A stretch of DNA of 64,000 nucleotides from contig JBITNC010000001.1 of NCBI GenBank assembly GCA_050084985.1, positions 73,594,001 through 73,658,000 on the forward strand. Direction: 5' to 3'. Shown piece by piece: positions 44,758 through 56,029 of this stretch. This DNA comes from Nageia nagi. Lineage: Eukaryota; Pinophyta. A program made the translations under genes and the position numbers. Under the pieces are notes generated by a model, which had not been told where the DNA came from, made no database searches, and saw nothing but the letters and a program-made list of their open reading frames with translations. The number at the start of each line of letters is the position of its first letter. Positions within the stretch are counted from its first letter, which is position 1.

Positions 44758-47440
44758 ATGGCTCCTATTCAACTCAAGAATTCAGATAGTGAAAATGATG
44801 AAAGACATTATAATGATCATGATCAACAACAAAATACAATGCATGATTTATTTCAATTAATTTATACACATGAAGATGATACAAATGTAGACATGAATGA
44901 TACTCCTCATGTACATGATGATGGAAGAGGAGGTGATTTAGAAAAAGATAACATGTATGCTAGTACCAAAACACCTTTATACAATGGAGCATCTATTTCG
45001 AAGTTGAAATTACTCCTACTTATCATGAATATAAAGACCAAAAATGGATGGTCAGATACAAGTGTGAATGATCTTCTAAAGTATCTATTTATTTGTACAA
45101 TTTTTTTCATTTTTGTAAATTTATAGAATGTTTTTCAAACTTTTTTTATTATATACATAATAATTTTATGGTTTTATTTGTATTATAGGTTACTAAATGA
45201 AAAATTACTTCCAAGTGATAATATCATCCCTCCTTTGTGTAGAAAAGCACAAAATAATTTGAAGGATGTAGGGGTAACATGTGTTTCATACCATGCTTAT
45301 GTTAATGATTGCATATTATATAGAGGAAGATATGAAAACTTAAACGTATGTCCAAGTGTGGTGCAAATAGATATCATCCAAGAACTATAGGAAAAAATAT
45401 TCCCTTGAAGGTTGTTCTCCATCTTCCAATTATCGATAGATTCATTATAATGTATAAGTGTGATTCACTTGCATAGTATATGATTGGAATGCAAAATAAA
45501 GAAGTGAAGATGGTGTATTATGCATTCTTGAAGATTCCAGAGTAATGAAACATATAGAAAATATGTGGCTTGATAAATTTTAGGATGAACCTACAAGTCT
45601 CAGGTTGGGTTTAGAAATTCATGGTGTCAATCCACATTCCATACAATCATCTAATTATTCACTGTGGTCCATTTTTATAGTCAATTATAACATAACTCCA
45701 TGGATATCCTTGAAAAATGAATATTTAATGTTAACTCTTTTAGTTCCTAGACCAAATCAACTAGTGAAAAATATGGATATCTACCTTTAACCATTAATTG
45801 ATGAACTAATGCAATTATGGAATGGAATTTAGAGTGTGATTGACATAAGTAGACCCATCCAACAAAGATTATTCACATTGTATGGCATACTATGTTGGAC
45901 TACACATGATTATCCAAGTCTTAGTGTTTGTTCAGGTATGTATATATTATTTATATTACATTTAAATTATATTAAAATATTTAATTATAAATATTTAATT
46001 TCCTAAAATTAGATATATTAATTATTCTCTAATAAAATTGTATTGCAAGCTTCTGTATAAAAGGTTATCATGCCTTTCCATGGTGTGTAAAAAATCTCAT
46101 AGCAAGATATTTGAAACACTTGTAGAAGATGGAATACCTTGGCCAAAAAAAATATTTACCATTAGATCATGAGTTTTGAAATATGAAATCATAGTTTAAT
46201 GGTCAAATCAATTACTCTAAAACTCCCAAATATGCATTTCTTAAGGATTGGTTGAAAAAGTACCAAAAAATTGAAGAAAATTATTAGATAAAAGTCATTG
46301 AGGAAGGTATTGCTAAAGACCTATAGGATGTTATTGTTAAAAAAGATGACTTAACTCAAGGTAAAATTTAATAAAATAATATATCAAATATGTTTTTTAA
46401 CATGTCATAAATTCAATTATTTTATCAATTAAATATTTATATTTGCATATGTTTTTAGGTATGAACAGATTACCCATATTTTATAATTTGGAATACTAGA
46501 AGGATTTATTAGTGATACATTTATTAGATCATATGCATATTGTAAAGAATGTAGCATCTTCTTTATAATAGTATACAAAAAATAAAGAATTAAATAATAT
46601 TCAATTTAGATATGACTTAAAGGATACCAAAACAAAACATACCTTTTGGGTAACAAAAAAATGCAAATGGAACAACAAATGAACCTATTCTAGCCTCATG
46701 GCTTATGACCAAATATGAAGTGAACATTTTACACAATCTTGTTAGAGCCATTAAAATACCAATAGAATATGCATCATCTCTAAGAAAAGCATTCATAATT
46801 GATGGAAAAATGATAGGATTGAAGTCTCCTGATTATCACAACTTATTGAAGATATTCTTGTATTATATGCATATCAAAAACCTTAAATACATTTGTATTT
46901 ATATATATTTTATTCATATATATTTTGATTAATATAATTTTTTTTATAGATTATTTTTCCAATTGCAATTTATGGATGTACAACTTTATCTCCTGATTTA
47001 AGATATGTAATTAGTTAATTATAATTATTTCTAAGGTATTTCATGCTATTTATGATACTATTCAATGAAAATATATAGTGCATCTATTGTTGTTTTATAT
47101 ATTTCAATATAATTTAAATACATCCTATGATATTAATTATATTTTCATAACTAGGTGGTTGAATTCAAAGGAAATACATGTCAATGAAATCCCTAGATGG
47201 TGAAGAGAAATTATGGAAATTGTCTTTAAATTTGAAAAAAAAATGCCTACTGCTTTTATGGATATACAAGTTCATCTATTGATCCACCTAGTAGATGATA
47301 TTGAAATAGCAAGTGTTATAAGTACTAGAAGCATGTTTTTTGTGGAAAGATTTTTGAAAGTACTTAAAGGATTTGTTATACAAAAGTCAAGACTAGAAGG
47401 ATCTATGTGTGAGGGATATATTATTCAATAATCCTTTTTT
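44758..47440 (+). pseudogene. CACTA TNP2-type transposase with DUF4218
   Basis: Exon 1 ends NGWSDTSVNDLLK; a 108 bp intron (GT 45081, AG 45188) joins it in frame to LLNEKLLPSDN, and CVSYHAYVNDCILYRGRYEN plus CP.CGA.RY follow. Then NIPLKVVLHLPIIDR, LRLGLEIHGVNPHSIQSSNY, SLWSIFIVNYNITPW, YLMLTLLVPRPNQ, MDIYLXPLIDEL and TLYGILCWTTHDYP (TNP2 core, to about 45935, then a probable intron). From 46460: LPIFYNLEYWKDLL..HLLDHMHIVKNV; 46705: GLKSPDYHNLL. DUF4218 (47200-47430): EKKMPTAFMDIQVHLLIHL and VERFLKVLKGFVIQKSRLEG. The protein cuts and pastes CACTA elements. Stops and frame shifts break it. Confidence 0.9.
45081..45188 (+). other. Intron in the CACTA transposase
   Basis: GT at 45081 and AG at 45187-45188. 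Removing these 108 bases joins DLLK and LLNEKLLP in frame across a split codon, restoring the conserved TNP2 sequence ('..LL.LL...LP..N'). Confidence 0.75.
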
Positions 47441-47739
47441 ATGTAAGTGAGTTTCTATATCAAATTCATGATTCAACTCCAACAATATGGTTACAAGTAG
47501 ACAAAGACAATGATAAATTAGAAGGAAAGGTTTTAAAAATAAATAGAAGATCATTTGATCTTAATAAAGGTACTAACTACATTTTAGATAATACTAATTT
47601 ATAATAACTACTATGTACATGCAATTTTGATTTAATTTAATCAATAATTACTAACAAGTTCATTTTATGTATTCAAAAAATTACAAATCATGACATATAT
47701 GAATCTATAAACTATTTTATCATGATGAATATGGAGTGT

Positions 47740-48563
47740 TGTAAAGAATAGATTGAAAATGTATGAAAGTAAAAGAAGTGCAATTCTAGCACAATGTATT
47801 TTATTCCATAGTGAACATCCAAGTAATACACCTATGCCTCCATATTTAAGAGAGAAAATTGGCCAAAAGAGTGTCCAAGGTCATGGATAAAAGCAAACAA
47901 TTGAAGAGAAATTAGCTGAAGGTACAAAAGAAAAAACCTATGAAGATGCTTTAAATATAGTTGATGGAAGTAATTACGAGTTAATTATTCATTAATTCTT
48001 ATGGATCTAAGTTTAAACTTTTTTATAATACAGATATTGTTAATATAGATATAATACTTGCACCAATATAACATTTACATAAAACTGTATGCAAGCATTA
48101 TCTTTTCCTACAATGTGGGCATACGGTCAACACATTAGAATTTAAATGAAAGATATTAATAGAATGACCTTTGATAGTGGAGTGATGGTTGATTTTGATC
48201 AAGCAAGTTGTGCAAGTAAGAAAGATACAAACTTGATAGAAGGAAAAATACAATATGTTGGCAAAATTCAAGAAATCATACAATTGAATTTTAGATCATT
48301 CAAATGTGTAGTATTCAAATATAAATGGTTTTAAGGATTTGTAAATAGAATATCAATATTACATGACATACCTAGTGGTTATTATGCAATTGACTCTACA
48401 CGACATTTACCTAAAAAAAAAGAGCCATATATTTTACCACAACATTATAATTAAATATTTTTGTCCATATGTACTAGATAAAAAGATGTTTGTAATTGAT
48501 TATGATCCAAGAGGAGAACATGTTGTATGTATTCTTGATAAAAATGATAAAAATGGTGATTAA
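47740..48563 (+). pseudogene. DUF4216 region of the CACTA element
   Basis: 48146-48334 reads FDSGVMVDF, then GKIQYVGKIQEIIQLNF and RSFKCVVFKYKWF, matching the DUF4216 core ('G....YG.++.I.EL.Y.....V.LF+C.W'). 48420-48550 reads KKEPYILPQHYN then FCPYVLDKKMFVIDYDPRGE, its C-terminal part. The upstream piece (47740-47950) with KRSAILAQCILFHSEHPS is unrecognised. In CACTA elements this domain often follows the TNP2 and DUF4218 parts. Its biochemical role is not known. Confidence 0.8.
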
Positions 48564-48589
48564 AATATTACATGTATATTTGAGTAATT

Positions 48590-49154
48590 AAATATTATAT
48601 ATATTGATATCTTTAGTTGTTTGAGGTTGACTTGGATATGAATTTGAATTATAGTTTTTTTTGAATGTTTTGTAATTTGTAGATTACTTCCAATCAATTA
48701 CTAATTAATATATTACATATATTACATGTATTTTCATGTTTAAGATGTTAAATCAATTCCATATGTAATCATTCAAAATGTGAAAATGTATAGACATGCT
48801 TGTGGTGGTCAATTTAATATTGGCATAGGATGGACATGAGATATTCTTCATCAATTCTATGTAACAAGACCACATAGCAAATGCATATTATGAGAATGTG
48901 TCATTAAAAATGTTTAGATTTACATGATTAAACATCAACTTAAGAGTCAAGTAATGCATCAAGTAAAATGTAAAAAATACCTTAAAAATTGCATCAACCC
49001 ATGCATCATGTAATGCATTGTTAGAGGAGTCAACATGGAAAAAAAAGAGTTTTGATGTAGACTTGCAAATCCCTAATGCTTAAAGCATTAGAGCATCAAA
49101 GAGCATTTTTTTTCAATGCATTAAATGATTAAAAATTACTAAAATGTAGTAGTG
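48590..49154 (+). repeat. 3' subterminal region and terminus of the CACTA element
   Basis: Short words recur: 'atgcatcaagta' (48952, 48954-65), 'atgcatcatgtaatgcatt' (49001), 'agcattagagcatcaaagagcatt' (49084) and 'caatgcatt' (49114). CACTA elements carry such subterminal transposase-binding repeats. The end is TGTAGTAGTG at 49145-49154. Confidence 0.65.
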
Positions 49155-49870
49155 TACCAAACTACAATCATGATGGAATCTAGTTTTTGGAAAACCAACA
49201 ATAAAATCCATCAAATTACTTACCATTTATTTATGGGAACATCATGTGGATAAAAATGTCCACCTAGATACTGATGCTCTACTTTTACCTTCTAACATTT
49301 AAGACATCTAGCCATAAATTTTGCTATGTCTTTCTTCATACCATCCTAATAAAATTTTCTTTTCAAATCCTCCCTCATTTTTGTACCTCTAAGATGTGCT
49401 ACATAAGGAGGCTGATGGGATTCTTGCATGATCAAATACCTTAAATAATCCTTCTTTGGGATGATTAATATGTCCTTAAAATAGAGGAATCCATATTTTT
49501 CAATGAATTCTTGGGATGATGGAGTACCTTTCTTTATCAATTCCCTAATAGATTTACAATATGGATCTTCTTGTTGCAAAACCTTTACTTGAATAAACAA
49601 ATCAAATTGACTTCTTATCATGGAGTTGACATGTCATCAATGACTTAAGGAATCTACCATGTTATTATATTTCCCTTTAATATATTCAATTACAAAAATT
49701 CATACTTAGCTAAGAACCTCCATCCATTGCCTTTGTATGGCATTTAAATCTAGCTAAGGGATTAAATACTTCAAAATTTGATGGTCTATCTCATTTCATT
49801 TTCATAATGAGTCACTAAATGTTCTTTTCACATAATATTTTATTGATTACTAGAAGGGAGTTTTCCTTTC
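49155..49870 (-). pseudogene. Chromovirus-type RNase H / integrase fragment
   Basis: From about 49810 down: DHQILKYLIP.LDLNAIQRQWMEVL and IEYIKGKYNNMVDSLS (end of RNase H); 49621-49346: VLQQEDPYCKSIRELI, EKYGFLYFKDILIIP, ESHQPPYVAHLRGTKMREDL, FY.DGMKKDI and CLKC.KVK (integrase zinc finger; the second His of the GH motif is AH); then PINKW..I and LPKTRFHHD near 49170, where the integrase core begins. It ends exactly at the CACTA terminus, so the CACTA insertion split the gene. The remaining integrase should be on the other side, but I could not find it. Confidence 0.9.
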
Positions 49871-52000
49871 AATGTCAAGCTATTTATGTGCTACAATATG
49901 GTTCCTTAGTTCACATTAGTCATATGGTAATTAGGTTAGGGAATCCTTTGTAATATTTTCTATGCATTTTAACAATATTTGGACACATTAGGTTTCTTGT
50001 ACCATTATTTTATTTATCCTTTCAATTCATCATTTATTTCAAAATAATATCATGAATTTATTAGATCTACTTGTAATCATAAACATTTGATGAGACAAAA
50101 CATACTTAGTTGTTGACTTATCACAAATATCTTATAAGTATATCATGTACACAAGGGTTATCTACTTTGATACATATTTGGTACATAATTACATTTTTTT
50201 TCATGTAATAACATACATGAAAAATAATAGTGGCTAACCCATATCCAATTGGCTAAAATACAAGATTTCAAATTTTAGGTTTGGTTATTAAGACAAGTTA
50301 TACTTTAGACATGTTCTCCCAAATTTTATTTATTTGTTTATTTATTTTGGATAATATGCAAACATTTGGAATAGGTTTGATCCATTATGCACATTATAAT
50401 TATAAATTAAAAAGGTATCACCCAAATAGTTACTCAATATATATATATGAGTCAACTATATTTTACTATCCTCGTTGTGTTTAATCAAATGACTTATGTT
50501 TCCATGGTGGACTTGTATGGATCATCCTAAAACTAATGGTGGATATTTAATTTCATTGACCTAGAAGGGAATTAAAAATTTAAGTTTTATCTTTCAATTT
50601 GATATTTGAAAATATTGGTCATACCATCATGGATAACCCATTATCATTATTAAGGAAGATATAGAATGGAAGTACTTGATTCAATTAGAGAAGTACTAAA
50701 TGCATAAGGAAATGAGGAAAAGGTAAGAGTAGTGAGGCTCATAAGGAGAAGAACCATAATATAAATAACAAAAATATAAAATCAAAGGAATCATTTGATA
50801 GAAACTCGAATAAATTCACCTTATATTTATATATTTTAGTCCATTTTCTAAAAAAAGTAATAAGTTTCAAAATTGATCACCCTCTTTTTGAATAAGTTTC
50901 AAGATTTATTTCATTCATATTAAAAGACATTTTTTAAGGGAGGTTTTAAAATTTTCCCTGATAACATAGCAATGGGTAATGGCATTCTCCTATGCCCTAT
51001 TATATTATATATCATGATGATAGAAATACAATGATACTAATTGTAATCCTAATGGTACACATATAGTATGTGAAGCATTTAATTACATCATAGAAGGTAT
51101 TTGATTCATCCTCATCCAATTAGTGTATCTTCTTGACATATTCATCCCAAGGATCCAATTTTTATTGCATATAGGTACTAGGAAAGATTTTAGAGTTTTT
51201 TGAGGATTAATATAGCTCTTTTTATGATAAAATATATCCTATCACATATCATTCATTTTTTACATTCAATCATATTCAAACATTTGGCACTATTCTTCGA
51301 TCTCAGCAAGTTTTATGTCCTCACTAGAAGTACCTCCCTTCCTCGATCGTAGAGTATATGTTTCAACACTTAGTAATATCATCAAATAATTTCACATGTA
51401 TCAAATTTATCTCAATTAAACATTTCATTATTCCACATGGTTCTCCAATAATACTATTATATAAGGTTGAATAAACATCATTCTTATAAGTCCCATTTAT
51501 GGACTCACAAACCATGTTCTACTATAATTCATCCCAAAAGTATTTATTTCTTTTAAAATAATCATTAATCCATCAATTAAGCTTATTATAAGGTAAAGCT
51601 TATTATAGAGTCTATATTTAAATATTATTTTAATCCCACTTATTTAAAATAAAACTTATCATAAGCCTTCATTTAAATAAATTTAATCTAACTATAGTAG
51701 GATATCTTTAATACATTTATTTACAATAACCTTGTTTAAATAAATTTAACCCAACTATAGTAGGATAGGAAAATATTTTAAAGAAATATTTTTCATACCA
51801 AAAGAGAATTCACTTATAAATTTAATGATAGAGTTTTAATACCATGGTGATACATGATTTGGAGGAGCTCATACTTGCAAAGGATCTCAACTTCTTCTCT
51901 TTCAACCACCAATCCATGATTTGGTTCTAAAGTTAAAGTTTATGCTTTGATACATGGACTCAACCTATATTTATTTCATTCATAATGCTTCTCTTATCAA
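49871..52000. other. No gene recognised inside insertion D
   Basis: AT-rich. RT blocks expected upstream of the chromovirus RNase H on the minus strand are not readable. One short duplication is present: 'tttaaataaatttaa.c.aactatagtaggata' at about 51673 and 51733. Confidence 0.4.
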
Positions 52001-52579
52001 TGTAGGTGATCCAAGTGGATATTGGGGACCATCCATCTATTCCACTTGGGCTCCCACCACTGTCTCTTTTAGTTTGTCAGTTTTGGCATAACTTACTATT
52101 TTTCGCAATTTTTTGGGTCTTGAACTTCCGAAGATATTTTGAGGCCCTAAATGATGTTTTTTGGGCTTCATCATTTTTCAATTCATAAAATGAAATTTAT
52201 CTTTAAAGTTGTAGTCCTTGAATAGATCTTTCCAACGAGGTATCATGTGTATCAAATGGAGATAGTATGCAAAAGTTACATCCCTGGGAAGTTGACACAT
52301 GAATTTACCCAAACAGGGTCTATAGTTTTGGCACTTCATCTCCTAAGGTTAGGTTTTGGGATGTTTAGGGTTCTCCATTGTTTCTCAATAATAAATAGGC
52401 CCTCGAGCCTCATTGTAAGGGAGTTTTTAGAGGCCTGTAGCCGCAACATCTCTTCTCAGAGATAGCTACCCGTGCCCTAGCTGATTTGAGTTCCATCCTC
52501 ATTCTTCAAGATTAATGGAATGAAGTGTTATTTTTGCTGCATCTCTATATTTTTGGTTTTGTTATATTATGTTCCTACA
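52001..52579 (+). repeat. Candidate LTR (TGTAGG...CCTACA)
   Basis: Starts TGTAGGTGATCC and ends GTTCCTACA, giving a 6 bp terminal inverted repeat TGTAGG/CCTACA over 579 bp. GC content is clearly higher than the surroundings. A TATA-like 'ataataaatagg' at 52387-52399 is followed by 'ccctcgagcctcattgtaagg', as at the R start of plant gypsy LTRs. The next bases, 'taaatcgggatcag', could be a decayed TGGTATCAG-type primer site. No matching second LTR was seen, and flanks (atcaa / taaat) are not a clean duplication. Confidence 0.5.
52387..52399 (+). promoter_or_regulatory. TATA-like motif in the candidate LTR
   Basis: 'aataataaatagg', with 'ccctcgagcctcatt' about 10 bases further, a spacing and context typical of retrotransposon LTR promoters. 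Confidence 0.4.
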
Positions 52580-53429
52580 TAAATCGGGATCAGTAGGGAA
52601 GTAAAAAGAGAATTTCTATTTTAAGATGATGCAATACATCTATGGTGATGATTTGTATAATAGAAGTTTAAGATATCACTATAATCTAATAAATTAGACT
52701 CATTCTTTACCCAAGCATCCATCAATAGGTGATCAAGAAACTTATCTTACATATGTAAAGGTGTCTCCTAAAATATTATGGATTAACAAAGAGGTTTGTA
52801 TCATTATCATTATTCCTATTTATCATGGTTCCCCTACTTTTAAAAATGTTAGGGAAAGACACGGCCAAGTTAGACCCATCAAAGTGGTCCTCTCCTTTGT
52901 TTTCATTATCAATACTATAAAAACCAATGATTTATATTTGAGGTCAAAGGAATATACTCCATTTAGGCTCCATACTTATTATCTTAATTTCTAATTTCAA
53001 CAAGTAAGGCTCTTTTGATCTATAGGTCTTAACAATAAAATGCTTTACATTCAAAATGATGAAACATAATATAAATTATGGGATGGCATTTGTGCATAGG
53101 TTGAAATCCAAAACTTCCAAGATTCATAGTTTGAAACTCACTTATTAAGAAATATACAAGCTAGGCTTCACAAGAGATTGCATAAGTAGTGGTACTGCTA
53201 AGACACAAAGGGGAATAAGTGATCGAAGGGATGTTAAAATTATAATCTATCAAAAATAGTATCCCACAACATATTTAACCATAGTAAAGCACTCTCTAAT
53301 AGGATCAAAAGTAACATCTCTAGTACATGCCACCTTTTTGAGTAGCTTCAAGGGTGATTTCATGAAAATTAGATAAAATAGTGGGTATCAATTCATAATC
53401 CAATGTAAAAAAAATATATATAATGTACA
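52580..53429. other. No gene recognised
   Basis: A 77-codon plus-strand open stretch (52761-52994; ERHGQVRPIKVVLSF) has no motif I recognise. If 52001-52579 is a 5' LTR, this would be its leader. Confidence 0.35.
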
Positions 53430-53435
53430 TGATTG

Positions 53436-53614
53436 TTTTTATCCAAAGTAGTATGTACAAAAGTTTGACACATGTGAACTTAGTAATTCAAATATATATA
53501 CTACTACTTTGGATAAAAAAATAGTGTATACACACACACACACACACACACTATTTTTTTATCCAAAGTAGTATGTACAAACATTTGACACATGTGAACT
53601 TAGTAATTCAAATA
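53436..53614. repeat. Direct ~58 bp repeat plus perfect 26 bp inverted repeat around a (CA)n run
   Basis: 'ttttatccaaagtagtatgtacaaa..tttgacacatgtgaacttagtaattcaaat' occurs at 53436-53493 and 53557-53614. Between them, 53502-53527 is the exact reverse complement of 53548-53573 (26 bp), with a 20 bp loop of 'ata' plus CA repeats. A cruciform or hairpin is possible. It may be a small inverted-repeat element that has been duplicated. Confidence 0.9.
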
Positions 53615-54137
53615 AGGTAATAAATAATTAAATATATTGTCCATTATAGATACCTCCAACTATATATAGACAAACTAGACAATAAAATCACATGCAAATG
53701 TGTCAAATAAAAACAATACTATGCCTCTCATAATAATAATAAAAGACCCTTTTTTTATCATTAGAAACTCTTAAATAATTGATTCCACCCTTCAATTAAA
53801 CCTCAAATTTACAAATAAAATTCAAAGCTTAGACTAAATATTTTAGCACTAGTGTCTAAAATATAAGAAGAGTACCTAGAATTGTGAATGGAAAAATAAG
53901 AAGAGAGAAACTCCTTCCTTCATGGATCTTAAGGCCAAGATTTGGGAAGAGAGGATAAGAGTGTAATTTTCTAAATGTTCCTTAGGTATTTATACCAAAA
54001 TATTGGTAGAAACCTTCCAAAAAGTTTACTATTTGGCCACTCCAAATTTTTGTTTGTAAGGGACATGTATGCTTTTTATTTTATGGTGGGATTTGACCAA
54101 TTTAGTTTGTAAGTCACAAGATCTATATAGACCTACA

Positions 54138-54372
54138 AATTATTTTTGCACACCTCATGCTAGATACCAAAATGTATGAAAATAGTCTATTAATTATTTT
54201 GCACACCTAATGCAAAATACCAAAATGTATGGAGATAGTCCCTCCATTATTTTGCACACCTAATGCAAAATACCAAAATAGTCCTTCATTTAGTTTGCAT
54301 ACCTAATGCAAAATACCAAAAGAGTCCTTTTATTTTTCACACCTAATGCAAAATACCAAAATAGTCCCTCAT
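54138..54372. repeat. Tandem ~50 bp repeats with an internal dyad, five copies
   Basis: Each unit contains 'ttttgcacacctaatgcaaaataccaaaat' then 'agtcc.tc.tt'; copies start near 54141, 54197, 54249, 54290 and 54333. The part TTTTGCA-cacctaa-TGCAAAA is a near-perfect dyad. It lies in the right arm of insertion D, perhaps in an LTR. Confidence 0.85.
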
Positions 54373-54954
54373 TCCTTGATAAATTTATTTTTACCTAACC
54401 CTATATTTTATTGCATGTAAAAATAAAATTCTTTAGTGAGAATTTAAATTTAAATATCTAAAATATTCCCTTGTAATATTCAAAAATAGTTAACTAGTTT
54501 TCTAAGGCAAATAAGAATGCACATCAAATATTTTAGCATGTAAGTTTACCTATAAATATTGTCCATTCTGCAAGGTAAATTTTGTTAGTGCACACATGAA
54601 CATCATACACTTCATAGGGATAGAGTATTATGCATAATAATTATGAGATACATCTATATGATTTACAAAGATCCCTATGGGTTGTCAACAAAACAATGCT
54701 AATCATTTCCTCACTTTTACCAATCCATTCTTGCAACAAACTCATCTTTGGTTCCCTAGGATCTCCAACCTAACTCTAATGTTGAGTCAACTTGTAGCTT
54801 GTGTCACAACAATCTTAAAGCCAACATTAAATTGACATAAATATTACATATAATAATTCATTATTAGTCATATCATAACACAAATAGTTTTAATCAAATT
54901 CAAATTTTTGAAGGCATTTGAGTCATCATAAGTGCAATTAGGTAGGTTGTTACA
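54373..54954. other. Right arm of insertion D, unrecognised
   Basis: No coding signal. Ends GGTTGTTACA. On the minus strand the start would be TGTAACAACC, a form common at plant LTR starts, supporting a minus-strand LTR element for D. Confidence 0.4.
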
Positions 54955-55780
54955 TCCTTCATCAATTACAAGTAACCAATGTTAGTGTAGCTATTAGTTT
55001 GTAGTACTTCATGGAAAATTAGGTAAGCATATCATCTACATACTTGGTTTGAATGAAAAAGATATTGCTAGATCACTAATGAACTTACATACCTAGAAAG
55101 TATTACATTTCATCCAGATCACTCATTTTAAATTAATTCACCATGGAATTTTTAAACTATTAGAGCATGGAAGTGGAAGTGGTCATAAATATAATATCAT
55201 CAACATAAAAATAAATGATTGATGAATTCAGCTCTAGATACCTTTACATAATTAGTAGCTTTTTTTTAACACCTCTAATAACTATTTTGGTAAATGTAGG
55301 TGTCAATTCTAGAGTACCATGCTCTAAGTGCTTAATTGAGCCCATAAAAATATTTCTTGAGCCTATACACTTTATCTTCAAGGCCAATAACTATGAATCC
55401 TTAGGATTGATTCATGTAAATTTCTTTGAGATTACCATTCAAGAAGGTTGATTTAACATCCATTTGGTAAAATATGGGCTCAAAATGGGATGCTAGATCT
55501 AATAGAGATTTGACTTTCTCTAATATAGCAACTAGAGAAAATGTCACTTCAGAATCTAAGCCTTCTTGCTAAAGATATCCTTTTTCTACTAGGAAAGCTT
55601 TATACTTGGTGATGTTTCCATAAATATTATACTTAAGATTGTAGATTCACTTGACACCAATGATGTTTTTATCTTTTGGATAAGGGAATAACTCTCAATA
55701 ATCATTTTTCTATATCTTCTCTACCTTATCTTCCATCACTAGTTATCAATATTTATTTGCTATAGCTTCTTTAAAGTTGG
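54955..55780 (-). pseudogene. Reverse transcriptase, copia copy II (resumed)
   Basis: Continues copy II after the 16.2 kb insertion. Aligns with 31430-32230. YVDD is encoded near 55215-55193 ('aatatcatcaacat' on plus). The strongest piece is the minus-strand sequence opposite 55270-55450, equivalent to 31732-31914. TCCTT at 54955-54959 is the right target-site duplication. Confidence 0.75.
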
Positions 55781-56029
55781 TTGATTCAACAAAATATATG
55801 AAGGTGTAGTTTATTATATAATCACACTCTTTTTTTTTGGGTCACTCTTTTAGGGAAATATTCATCCAATGTTTGAGAGTACAGATTATCTTTGGTGATC
55901 CTTTTCTTATGCACATTGCTAGTGTGGGAAGGAGATTTTACCATCAGTATGCTAGGTTGTTGGGGCTACAATAACTCAATTATATTTTTGGAGCTATAAT
56001 ATTCTAATTATAAAGTGATGGATGATCCA

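Larger units (their letters stand above)
42700..49154 (+). mobile_element. CACTA (En/Spm-type) DNA transposon carrying a SET-like region
   Basis: In order on the plus strand: SET-like coding region (42750-44340), TNP2-type transposase (44758-47440) with DUF4218 at its end, DUF4216 region (47740-48563) and a 3' subterminal region with short repeats ending TGTAGTAGTG (49145-49154), the reverse complement of CACTACTACA, as expected for a CACTA terminus. The next three bases are TAC. The 3' end cuts a chromovirus integrase, which supports it as the true boundary. I could not find the matching 5' CACTA end; it may lie before the telomere-like array, or be lost. Stops in every domain mean it is inactive. 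Confidence 0.85.
38741..54954. mobile_element. 16.2 kb composite insertion D in copia copy II
   Basis: Copy II reads 'agaagaatcctcctt' to 38740 and continues 'tccttcatcaattac' from 54955; copies I and III read straight through ('aatcttccttcatcaatt', 'aatcctccttcataca'). TCCTT flanks the insert, which begins TGTAGCACTT and ends GGTTGTTACA, so TG...CA termini with a 5 bp duplication suggest an LTR retrotransposon. I could not match the two ends as LTRs. A chromovirus fragment on the minus strand inside (49160-49870) is the best candidate for the original element; the telomere-like arrays and CACTA transposon would then be later or carried passengers. Confidence 0.7.

Noticed and set aside
44907-45110. 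Minus-strand frame opposite the CACTA transposase
   Set aside because: Shadow of the plus-strand exon, which carries the conserved TNP2 sequence.
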